Source: Clostridia bacterium
GTDB taxonomy: Bacteria > Bacillota > Clostridia > Christensenellales > DTU072
Length of the DNA: 5,458 nucleotides
Reading direction: 5' to 3'
Assembly (NCBI GenBank): GCA_028701415.1
Contig: JAQVQU010000088.1
Coordinates: 1 to 5,458, forward strand
The notes beneath the pieces were generated by a model, which was not told where the DNA came from, ran no database searches, and saw only the letters and a program-made list of their open reading frames with translations. This document shows, piece after piece, positions 1-5,132 of the stretch (its first letter is position 1; every line of letters starts with the position of its first letter). The translations under genes and the position numbers were made by a program.

Positions 1-196
1 CAATGTAAGCGACAGTGTGTTTGAAAATTGCAGAAAGGTAGCAGTTAGGATAGACAGCAACAAAGCAAATGTAAGTATTTTCGACAATCTCTTTGCTAGC
101 AATCTAGTCGCAATAAGATCGGCCGTTACGCTGAGAAACGACATTAAAGTACAGAATGTTTTCCGTGAGAATGGAACGGATATTTCTCTTCTATAG
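1..196 (+). CDS. 3' end of an unidentified protein (5' truncated by window edge)
   Basis: One forward frame is open from base 2 to the TAG stop at 194-196, giving 64 residues; the other two forward frames have stops within the first 25 bases. The translation contains phrases such as SDSVFENC and SIFDNLF that faintly resemble the 'F-x-N/G-C' turns of BspA-type (LRR_5) leucine-rich repeat surface proteins, but 64 residues are too few for a firm family call. No membrane segment or sorting signal is visible at the C-terminus. The opposite strand is also open over this stretch and would give a hydrophobic peptide. I prefer the forward reading for its balanced composition, its agreement in strand with the following genes, and its clean stop followed by a non-coding gap. 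The function is unknown. Confidence 0.45.
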   Translation, partial: NVSDSVFENCRKVAVRIDSNKANVSIFDNLFASNLVAIRSAVTLRNDIKVQNVFRENGTDISLL

Positions 197-237
197 CATT
201 ATATGAACCTTGGTTTTCACAATAATAATCTTTCTTT

Positions 238-263
238 GAGCTCACCAGATTATTAGTGAGTTT
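238..263 (+). terminator. Weak hairpin after the first gene, possible terminator
   Basis: CTCAC (241-245) pairs with GTGAG (256-260) around a 10-nt loop, and G-U/A-U pairs can extend the stem to about 8 bp (238-263). Only three T residues follow, so it is at best a poor intrinsic terminator for the gene ending at 196. It is listed because nothing better lies in this gap. Confidence 0.2.
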
Positions 264-280
264 GCGTGAAAAGAATATCG

Positions 281-318
281 TTGTTTGGGACTTGAAAATG
301 ATTTGGTGTTCCAAACAG
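281..318. other. Long inverted repeat / hairpin in the gap before the Fe-S gene
   Basis: GTTTGGGAC (283-291) pairs with GTTCCAAAC (308-316) with a single G-U wobble, and T282-A317 plus T281-G318 extend it, giving about 10-11 bp around a 16-nt loop. No T-run follows on either strand, so it is not a standard terminator. It lies upstream of the best promoter candidate for the next gene (349-376). It could therefore be a DNA-level operator, or the 3' end of an upstream transcript. Its role is unknown. Confidence 0.4.
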
Positions 319-348
319 TAATTAATTAAGAAAACATAAACTTATTTT

Positions 349-376
349 TTGCATATAAAATTTGGACAAGTATTCT
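349..376 (+). promoter_or_regulatory. Candidate sigma-A promoter for the Fe-S protein gene
   Basis: TTGCAT (349-354) and TATTCT (371-376) are separated by 16 bp, which fits a sigma-A-type -35/-10 pair. Transcription would start near 383, leaving a leader of only about 12 nt before the ATG at 395. That is short but includes the weak AGGCGA ribosome site at 384-389. The match is moderate and the surroundings are very AT-rich, so chance matches are likely. Confidence 0.3.
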
Positions 377-394
377 AACTGATAGGCGATAGTA

Positions 395-1150
395 ATGATT
401 AAAAAGATAATTGAAAAATATATTGATACATATTTCATCGCCCATGTTGGCAATAAATCATATATTTTGCTGTATAAACCCTATCATCCATATGAAGAAA
501 CTCCACGCGGTTATGCATATCTAAACGCATTTTATCCTGCTTCGAATGAATTATATTTTTTGAGCAAGCAAGTAGAGACGGAATTGAGAATATATAATGC
601 AAATGGTTATAAAGGGGAACTCAAAAAGTTATTTCTGGATACTAAATGCGCAATATTCTTGAGAAATTGCTTAGTTGCGATACCCCCATATGGAACCAGG
701 ATTGCTCTTTCGGCAATTGAAACAGATCTTCTTCCAGTTAGAGAATCAGTTCCTAATTTTTCTCAGTACGATAGAATTTGCGAAGGATGTGAAATCTGCT
801 TAAATCATTGCCCAACAGGAGCATTGAATGGGGGTTTTTCTAAGGATTTATGTTTGCGATACGCTAGCGACCATCCCGATGAAACTTCAGTTGACCTAAA
901 CTTAATGGGTAAGAGTATTTTGGGCTGTGATGCGTGCCAAGAAGTTTGCCCATATAATGCTTCAGTTGAAAGTATTCCTATGCCTGATGAGATTCTTTGC
1001 CTTCTTAAAACTGAGGACCTAATAAAAAAAGCCGAGGGAGGAAGAAAATATCTCGAGGAGCTTTGCAGATATGTAGGAAATAACTATAATCGACCTGGAA
1101 GAATTTTGCGGCTCGCTAAAATTGCAAATGATTTGGATAACAATGATTAG
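395..1150 (+). CDS. QueG-like protein with double [4Fe-4S] cluster domain
   Basis: This 251-residue protein has a ferredoxin-like module that should bind two [4Fe-4S] clusters. The cysteines are C129-x2-C132-x2-C135-x3-C139-P, then C153, then C178-x2-C181-x3-C185-P. This is the eight-cysteine arrangement of epoxyqueuosine reductase (QueG), the cobalamin-dependent enzyme of the last step of queuosine synthesis in tRNA. Residues 90-113 (RNCLVAIPPYGTR and onward to ETDL) also match the segment just before the clusters in QueG. True QueG is about 370-390 residues with a larger N-terminal cobalamin domain. Here only about 128 residues precede the clusters, and I cannot find the VDTG and DYH motifs I recall from QueG. 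It is therefore better called a QueG-related iron-sulfur protein, and queuosine synthesis should not be assumed. The ATG at 395 is the first start after an in-frame TAG at 383-385; the Shine-Dalgarno site is weak. The gene appears monocistronic. Confidence 0.85.
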   Translation: MIKKIIEKYIDTYFIAHVGNKSYILLYKPYHPYEETPRGYAYLNAFYPASNELYFLSKQVETELRIYNANGYKGELKKLFLDTKCAIFLRNCLVAIPPYGTRIALSAIETDLLPVRESVPNFSQYDRICEGCEICLNHCPTGALNGGFSKDLCLRYASDHPDETSVDLNLMGKSILGCDACQEVCPYNASVESIPMPDEILCLLKTEDLIKKAEGGRKYLEELCRYVGNNYNRPGRILRLAKIANDLDNND

Positions 1151-1295
1151 AGTGAAGTCTATTTTTTCTTCGAAATGAGAAAATTGCGTCTCAATAAAAA
1201 AATTAGAGTTAGACAAAAGGTTAGTAATTATGTATCTAAAGGGTTTTTTATTCTTATGCTCTCAGGGAATAATTGGCGTTAGTTGTTGTCAAAAT

Positions 1296-1323
1296 TTGCA
1301 AACTTTTACCTGTTATATATAAC
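1296..1323 (+). promoter_or_regulatory. Candidate promoter of the HAD phosphatase gene, overlapping a palindrome
   Basis: TTGCAA (1296-1301) and TATAAC (1318-1323) are 16 bp apart, a fair sigma-A match. The -10 box lies inside an 18-bp near-palindrome (1309-1326), an arrangement typical of repressor control. Transcription would start near 1330, giving a leader of about 85 nt to the ATG at 1416. A weaker alternative is TTGTTT (1337-1342), 17 bp, TGTTAT (1360-1365). Confidence 0.4.
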
Positions 1324-1326
1324 GGG
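1309..1326. promoter_or_regulatory. 18-bp near-perfect palindrome, candidate operator
   Basis: CCTGTTATATATAACGGG contains a perfect 12-bp palindrome, GTTATATATAAC (1312-1323), flanked by CC/GG pairs with one T/G mismatch. It covers the candidate -10 box of the downstream HAD gene, so a dimeric regulator could bind here. The regulator is not identified. Confidence 0.4.
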
Positions 1327-1342
1327 GGCGCGTAATTGTTTT

Positions 1343-1362
1343 ACACGATATAAAATTCGTGT
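1343..1362. promoter_or_regulatory. ACACGA-N8-TCGTGT inverted repeat in the HAD gene leader
   Basis: ACACGA (1343-1348) and TCGTGT (1357-1362) are perfect inverted arms around an AT-only 8-bp spacer. It may be a second operator half-site pair, or a short hairpin in the 5' leader if transcription begins near 1330. It differs in sequence from the palindrome at 1309-1326. Confidence 0.35.
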
Positions 1363-1400
1363 TATCTTATATTCACTATGTAAAAATGTCCTCATTGGGC

Positions 1401-1415
1401 ATTAGGGAAGTTTTT
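1401..1415 (+). promoter_or_regulatory. Ribosome binding site fixing the HAD gene start
   Basis: AGGGAAG (1404-1410) lies five bases before the ATG at 1416. The frame also stays open upstream to a GTG at 1359 and an ATG at 1386, but neither has a Shine-Dalgarno site. The GTG lies inside the inverted repeat at 1343-1362. The conserved HAD fold begins right after the 1416 start. Confidence 0.8.
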
Positions 1416-2189
1416 ATGGCATTAAAAATTGATGCAGACCTTTTTTTATTTGATCTCGATGGTACCGTCTATTTAGGCGACACTCCAATTGAGGGAGCAA
1501 TAGATACCTTAAAGAAATTAACTGCGTTAGGCAAAAAAGTGTGTTTTTTGACAAATAATAGTTCAAAAGACAAAAAGGAATATGTTAGAAAAATATCAAG
1601 CATGGGCTATCCAGTCGACCTTTGGCAAATAATTACTTCGACAATGGCGACCATAAGGTATCTGCATACTCGCAGACCAGGAAAATCGGTTTTTCCAGTA
1701 GGTACTCCAAGTTTTGTTGAGGAACTTAAAAAATCTAGGATTCCGCTTTCCGAGGATGCCGATATTTTTTTATTGGCTTTTGACACCACCTTGACATACG
1801 AGAAAATCTGGAAGGGGAATATTCTTCTTGAAAAGGGAAGAGAGTTTTTTGCTACTCATCCAGACATTGTATGCCCATCTGACATTGGAGATATGCCTGA
1901 CGTAGGGGCGATGATGACCATGTTTGAAAGCTCAAGCGGCAGGGCCCCTAGTGTTATTTGCGGAAAACCATATGCCCCTATGGCTGAAATTATTGAAAGT
2001 CTTTTCGATATTCCTAAAGACCGTACAGTTATGATTGGAGACAGGCTATATACAGATATTTTGTTTGGAGTAAATAACGGATATCAATCCGTTTTAGTCC
2101 TTTCAGGTGAAACAACTCATGAGATGTATATAGACTCAGGGATCCATCCGACAATGGTATTGCCTGCCATTTCGGCTATGTTTGACTAA
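1416..2189 (+). CDS. HAD-superfamily IIA (NagD-like) sugar-phosphate/nucleotide phosphatase
   Basis: This 257-residue cytoplasmic enzyme carries all the HAD motifs. Motif I is DLDGT (D13 the expected nucleophile, D15 the acid/base), motif II is LTNNSS (T46), motif III is the GKP lysine (K184), and motif IV is GDRLYTDI (D209 and D214, Mg2+ ligands). The stretch between motifs II and III (about residues 65-165) is the class IIA cap. It includes the FDTTLTYEKI phrase, then HPD and CPSDIGDMPDVGAMM, as in NagD/4-nitrophenylphosphatase-type proteins. The length is normal for the family. Such enzymes hydrolyse phosphate esters of small sugars or nucleotides with Mg2+, but sequence alone does not give the substrate. 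The NagD name is not assigned because no amino-sugar genes are nearby. The stop codon TAA (2187-2189) lies inside the first unit of a tandem repeat that continues downstream. The gene probably has its own promoter. Confidence 0.93.
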   Translation: MALKIDADLFLFDLDGTVYLGDTPIEGAIDTLKKLTALGKKVCFLTNNSSKDKKEYVRKISSMGYPVDLWQIITSTMATIRYLHTRRPGKSVFPVGTPSFVEELKKSRIPLSEDADIFLLAFDTTLTYEKIWKGNILLEKGREFFATHPDIVCPSDIGDMPDVGAMMTMFESSSGRAPSVICGKPYAPMAEIIESLFDIPKDRTVMIGDRLYTDILFGVNNGYQSVLVLSGETTHEMYIDSGIHPTMVLPAISAMFD

Positions 2190-2317
2190 GGAAAAAAGAT
2201 AAAAAAAACCATTAAGCTGGTAACAAATATAGCTTGCGTGTTTGACTAAGAAGAAAAGATACAGGAAAACTATTGAGCTGGTAGATAATTTAGCTTGCGT
2301 GTTTGACTAAGAAAAAA
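2180..2317. repeat. 60/61-bp tandem repeat, two copies plus a partial third, starting inside the HAD gene end
   Basis: The units are 2180-2239 (60 bp), 2240-2300 (61 bp) and a 17-bp partial third at 2301-2317. Each begins GTTTGACTAAG or GTTTGACTAAGAA, and the two full units end TAGCTTGCGT. By eye the full copies are about 80% identical, with an indel in an A-rich run. The first unit starts within the last codons of the phosphatase gene (its TTTGACTAA encodes Phe-Asp-stop), so later copies are duplicated gene-end sequence. The full units contain AGCT/AGCT or AAGCT/AAGCTT-type arms around a 12-nt loop (2214-2235 and 2276-2295), which could form weak hairpins. There is no T-run, so a terminator role is not supported. 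Confidence 0.85.
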
Positions 2318-2322
2318 ATTCG

Positions 2323-2351
2323 TTGCAAAAGGATATCCCTAAATATATAAT
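2323..2351 (+). promoter_or_regulatory. Sigma-A promoter of the lipoprotein gene
   Basis: TTGCAA (2323-2328) and a consensus TATAAT (2346-2351) are spaced by 17 bp, the optimum. The expected start site is near 2358, leaving a leader of about 28 nt. The promoter begins just after the partial third repeat unit, so the tandem repeat sits directly upstream of it. The strong AGGAGAGG ribosome site is at 2376-2383. Confidence 0.7.
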
Positions 2352-2385
2352 AACTTAAAGCGGATACCATACTTTAGGAGAGGTT

Positions 2386-3828
2386 ATGAAGAAAAAATCT
2401 TTAATTGCGGTTCTTTGCATAGCTCTTTGCTTTGCGGTGATAATGACTGCGACAGCATGTACGGAGAACTACAAGGTTGATGGGGTTGAAACAGACCTGT
2501 CTAATATCGATACTACATCTAATAATGGTTTAGCTGTTAGAGTAGGCAAGTACTTGTATTTCATAAATGGTTATGCTGATAAGACAGGCGACAACGATTT
2601 TGGAGATACAGTAAAGGGCGCAATTATGCGGGTGGAGTTAGAAAATCAAAAACCCAAGGCGGATACTTTAGTTACTATCGTCCCGAAAAATGTATATAAT
2701 TCCAGCCCAAGTATAGGCATAACTGTTGTAGGAGAATATATTTATTACACTACCCCCTCCATAGAAAAAGATAGCAAGGGAGAGCCCATGACCAGCAAGA
2801 TGGAATTGATGAGGACAAAGTTAGATGGTACTGGCACCCAAAAAATCGCTTCATTTGAGGATTACTCAGTATCTTTTAGGGTTACTCCAACGGGATATAT
2901 TCTTTATGTAAGAGAGTATAATCTTCACGAAATCGACCTATCTACTAGAAAATTCAAAGACAGAGAGATTGCCACGGAAATAGGAGACACAAAGTTTCTT
3001 CCTTATGGGGACGGAGCCAACTCTCTTTCAGATACCATAATTTACACAAAAAACGATGATAGTACTGTCAACTATTTCAACCATGTGTACTCTTTTAAAG
3101 CGGGTGCTGAAGAACCTAAAGAGATTTTTAACGGACTCTCTTCTTATGAAGGGAAAACTTTGGAGCACTCAAAGGGGTATAGAATCAGCCTTACTGAAAT
3201 CATATCTATTGGCACAGATTCCATAAGGTTGTTTTATTCTAAGACTGACAGTGGGGTAAACACCAGGTCAAAGGGAAATTATTCTTATGACTTTGATTCC
3301 ACTTTTTCTTTTGAGTGGGAAAATGAAGTAAGGTACACACAGGGAGTTAATTACACTGACTTTGATATACTAGGGGATGGATACATTTTTGCTTTAGATT
3401 CGGATAGTTACGATTTGGGAATCAGAGGAATCGACGGAAGCTGGACCTTTGCTCCTGCGGTTGCTGGTTCTTCACTTAAAATTTTAGGATATAAGGAAAT
3501 CGGAACCGAAGTCCATGTACAATACATTGTTTCAAACAAGTTATACTCTATTAAAGCCTTAGATAAAGCTGGAAGCGATTATGTAATATCTCTTGAAGGG
3601 GCATACCCCTTGTACAAATCGGGATATTTCAGTACATGGCTAGGATATGATAAAGTATATGACACTGTTTACTTCTTTAATTCAGACGTGAAAAACTACA
3701 CGTACTACCTAGACCTTTCCGCAGTAGACCGTAACGACGAGAGAACAATGAAGGCGACTAGAATCGGATTGTTCTCCCATGCTGATGAGATAGATATGCT
3801 TGTCGATCCACCAACGGCAGAAGAATAA
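2386..3828 (+). CDS. Secreted lipoprotein with probable beta-propeller-like repeats
   Basis: This 480-residue protein starts with a lipoprotein signal peptide: three lysines at 2-4, a hydrophobic core at about 6-22, and ATAC ending at C25, the likely lipidated cysteine. The lipobox is loose (Ala rather than Leu at -3). No cysteine occurs after C25, as is common in exported proteins. The mature part repeats a pattern of a short loop, an aromatic beta strand and a turn: GKYLYFINGY at 54-63, GEYIYYTT at 116-123, ELMRTKLDGTG at 140-150, TGYILYVREYNLHEIDL at 169-185 and DGYIFAL at 331-337. The 'YIYY...R-x-x-LDGTG' style recalls DUF5050/YWTD-like propeller proteins of clostridia. I infer a cell-surface ligand-binding or scaffold role, with unknown ligand. 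The ATG has a strong Shine-Dalgarno site with a 5-nt spacer from AGGAG. The gene is transcribed alone, from its own promoter to the terminator at 3857-3890. Confidence 0.8.
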   Translation: MKKKSLIAVLCIALCFAVIMTATACTENYKVDGVETDLSNIDTTSNNGLAVRVGKYLYFINGYADKTGDNDFGDTVKGAIMRVELENQKPKADTLVTIVPKNVYNSSPSIGITVVGEYIYYTTPSIEKDSKGEPMTSKMELMRTKLDGTGTQKIASFEDYSVSFRVTPTGYILYVREYNLHEIDLSTRKFKDREIATEIGDTKFLPYGDGANSLSDTIIYTKNDDSTVNYFNHVYSFKAGAEEPKEIFNGLSSYEGKTLEHSKGYRISLTEIISIGTDSIRLFYSKTDSGVNTRSKGNYSYDFDSTFSFEWENEVRYTQGVNYTDFDILGDGYIFALDSDSYDLGIRGIDGSWTFAPAVAGSSLKILGYKEIGTEVHVQYIVSNKLYSIKALDKAGSDYVISLEGAYPLYKSGYFSTWLGYDKVYDTVYFFNSDVKNYTYYLDLSAVDRNDERTMKATRIGLFSHADEIDMLVDPPTAEE

Positions 3829-3856
3829 GTCGAGAATTCGAAAACGGAAACCATTA

Positions 3857-3890
3857 GAAGACCACCCCGGACTTGGGTGGTTTTTCTTTT
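3857..3890 (+). terminator. Intrinsic terminator of the lipoprotein gene
   Basis: ACCACCC (3861-3867) pairs perfectly with GGGTGGT (3875-3881) around a 7-nt loop. Weaker A-U/G-U pairs extend the stem to about 3857-3885, and the T-rich tract TTTTTCTTTT (3881-3890) follows. It lies about 30 nt after the stop codon. Confidence 0.92.
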
Positions 3891-3960
3891 GGAAAAGAAA
3901 ATTGATCAACGGTGAATTATCAAACCATATCTTCTTAATTATTCAGTTAGACAAAAATCT

Positions 3961-4120
3961 GTAAAAAAGAAAATTATTTGTCCAAAAATGTTGCAGATAT
4001 AGGGTTTTGGGAGTAAGCCAGAGTAGAAATGAACCATCGTAGAAAAAAGAAAATTATTTGTCCAAAAATGTTGCAGATATAGGGTTTTGGGAATAAGCCT
4101 CAGTAGAAATGAACCATCGC
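3961..4120. repeat. 80-bp direct tandem repeat, two copies
   Basis: Units 3961-4040 and 4041-4120 match at 74 of 80 positions with no indels; the differences fall at the unit edges and near 4013-4021. Shared words include ATTTGTCCAAAAATGTTGCA and GTAGAAATGAACCATCG. Eighty is not a multiple of three and stops occur in all frames, so it is not coding. Each copy has CCAAAA...TTTTGG arms (3982-3987 with 4005-4010; 4062-4067 with 4085-4090) around a 17-nt loop, a possible weak hairpin. The function is unknown. Confidence 0.95.
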
Positions 4121-4150
4121 AAAAAAAAGAAAAAACCAGTCCAATATGGT
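4121..4150. repeat. Probable decayed third unit of the 80-bp repeat
   Basis: After the second unit the sequence continues with an A-run ending AAGA, as at the start of the other units. It then keeps TCCAA and GTTG at nearly the same spacing before diverging around 4150. It could be the remnant of a third unit, or the original flank from which the array grew. Confidence 0.4.
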
Positions 4151-4255
4151 TGAAAAAATTTCTTTCTACAGGAATAAGAAAAACATTGAATATTGTATTA
4201 TTTTTGAAATATTTTATTTTGTTCTAAAAAATTAGTGAAAATATAAAAAAAATTG

Positions 4256-4284
4256 TTTACAAGATAATCATTCATTCATATAAT
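4256..4284 (+). promoter_or_regulatory. Sigma-A promoter of the zinc-ribbon/acidic protein gene
   Basis: TTTACA (4256-4261) and a consensus TATAAT (4279-4284) are spaced by exactly 17 bp, in an AT-rich context. The expected start near 4291 gives a leader of about 66 nt. This is one of the two best promoters in the window, so the gene is probably expressed on its own and fairly strongly. Confidence 0.75.
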
Positions 4285-4309
4285 ATACGCAATTCTATAG
4301 AAGACAAAT

Positions 4310-4336
4310 TTAGTGAATCTTTTTAAATTTCGCTAA
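4310..4336 (+). promoter_or_regulatory. Hairpin in the 5' leader of the zinc-ribbon gene
   Basis: TTAGTGAA (4310-4317) pairs with TTCGCTAA (4329-4336) as eight RNA base pairs with one G-U wobble around an 11-nt AU-rich loop. It ends about 8 nt before the strong Shine-Dalgarno sequence AAAGGGGTG (4344-4352), which is not itself sequestered. It could affect mRNA stability or translation, but it may also be chance in AT-rich sequence. Confidence 0.3.
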
Positions 4337-4356
4337 TTTAGTTAAAGGGGTGAAGA

Positions 4357-4914
4357 ATGGGAAAGTATAAGAAATGCCCTCGTTGCGAATTGAATTATAT
4401 ACTCGAAAGTGAAGAGTATTGTTCCGTTTGTATTGCCGAAATGAAGGGTATAATCGATCTTGATTTGGAGGAAGAGCTCTGTCCTAGGTGCGAAAAAAAT
4501 TATGTAGTACCTGGGAAAAAGTATTGTGAAGACTGTCTCCTTGAAATAGCCAAAAAGGCTAAAATCGACGTTGAAGAAGATCTTGATACGATCGAAATAG
4601 AACTAGACGAAGATACGGTTGATGTTGAGCCAGAAGAAGAATTTGAAGTTATTTCTGATGAAGATATAACTGATCCCGAGGCGGACTCTTTAGAAGATCT
4701 AGCAGAAAAAGAATGGATTGAAGATGAAGAGACTTTAGAAGATCTAGATTTTGCTGGTTTAGATGATGAAGATTCCTCTGAAGAAACTGAAGGGGATACG
4801 GATGGGGATGAAGTTCAACACGGGGAAGATGAGGACGATGACTATCTTCCACCCGACGAGGATGATGAACTGGGAGACGATGAAGAGTTGGGAGACGATG
4901 AAGAGGATTTCTAA
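4357..4914 (+). CDS. Small protein with two tandem zinc ribbons and a highly acidic C-terminal tail
   Basis: The protein has 185 residues and I do not recognise a named family. The N-terminus holds two copies of a four-cysteine ribbon with identical spacing: CPRC at 7-10 with C22-x2-C25, and CPRC at 42-45 with C57-x2-C60. Each should bind one Zn2+, and the copies share the pattern CPRCE-x-NY...YC-x2-C, so they arose by duplication. From residue 71 to 185, 64 of 115 residues are Asp or Glu, with a single Lys and a single His. This tail is almost certainly disordered. It ends with a duplicated LGDDEE unit (172-183) that is also an exact DNA duplication apart from the first base. There is no signal peptide or membrane segment, so it is cytoplasmic. 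The role is unknown. Zinc ribbons often bind nucleic acid or protein, and acidic tails can mimic DNA or engage basic partners. A strong Shine-Dalgarno site (4344-4352) supports the start, and the terminator at 5006-5050 follows. Confidence 0.85.
   Translation: MGKYKKCPRCELNYILESEEYCSVCIAEMKGIIDLDLEEELCPRCEKNYVVPGKKYCEDCLLEIAKKAKIDVEEDLDTIEIELDEDTVDVEPEEEFEVISDEDITDPEADSLEDLAEKEWIEDEETLEDLDFAGLDDEDSSEETEGDTDGDEVQHGEDEDDDYLPPDEDDELGDDEELGDDEEDF
4870..4905. repeat. 18-bp in-frame tandem duplication in the acidic tail
   Basis: The codons for LGDDEE occur twice in a row (4870-4887 and 4888-4905) and differ only at the first base (CTG versus TTG). Codon-level identity points to a recent slippage event that lengthened the acidic tail. 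Confidence 0.85.
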
Positions 4915-5005
4915 AAATAAATAAAAAGAGGCGATTGAAAGCATGTTCGTATAAGAATATTGAGTTAAATCCAAAGAAAATGCCGATATAGAGTGGGAAA
5001 AAAGT

Positions 5006-5050
5006 AAAAATCCAACATGGACACATTAGTCTGTGTTGGATTTTTTGTTT
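5006..5050. terminator. Long hairpin terminator, probably shared by convergent genes
   Basis: AAAAATCCAACA (5006-5017) pairs perfectly with TGTTGGATTTTT (5034-5045). Five further pairs (two of them wobble) continue inward to a 6-nt loop, and TTTTTTGTTT (5041-5050) follows. On the minus strand the A-run at 5006-5010 becomes a T-run, so the same hairpin could stop transcripts from the convergent gene ending at 5133. It lies about 90 nt after the stop of the plus-strand gene. Confidence 0.9.
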
Positions 5051-5132
5051 ATGCTTTGCCCGAAAAATTTTCCACTACAAAAACAAAGAATACTGCCATA
5101 CTCGATTAGGAGAGTAAAAGCATTATATATCT

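Larger units (their letters stand above)
3829..4356. other. 528-bp gene-free stretch
   Basis: No ORF here has a ribosome site or protein-like composition. The stretch holds, in order, the lipoprotein terminator (3857-3890), an AT-rich segment with an 8-bp palindrome TTGATCAA (3902-3909), two 80-bp tandem repeats with a decayed third (3961-4150), a very AT-rich segment (4151-4255), and the promoter and leader of the zinc-ribbon gene (4256-4356). Confidence 0.8.

Noticed and set aside
1176..1195. TGAGA/TCTCA hairpin after the Fe-S gene as a terminator
   Set aside because: The stem is only 5 bp and is followed by an A-run rather than a T-run, so termination is not supported.
1019..1216. Minus-strand ORF overlapping the end of the Fe-S gene
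   Set aside because: It overlaps a well-supported coding region, has no ribosome site and no recognisable protein features.
1207..1218. 12-mer AGTTAGACAAAA shared with 3945-3956
   Set aside because: About one such 12-base match is expected by chance in a window of this size, more so with AT bias, and flanks are not similar.
1359..1415. Upstream GTG or ATG start for the HAD gene
   Set aside because: No ribosome site precedes either codon, the GTG lies in an inverted repeat, and the ATG at 1416 has a good Shine-Dalgarno site just before the conserved domain.
3709..3909. Minus-strand ORF across the lipoprotein gene end
   Set aside because: It reads through the terminator hairpin and overlaps a confident gene; no start signals are seen.
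3961..4150. CRISPR array suggested by the 80-bp direct repeats
   Set aside because: The repeats are directly adjacent, with no variable spacers, and the unit is too long; no cas genes are present.
4649..5026. Minus-strand ORFs opposite the acidic gene
   Set aside because: They are antisense shadows of GAT/GAA-rich codons, giving His/Leu/Pro- or Ile/Phe-rich peptides, and one runs through the terminator hairpin.
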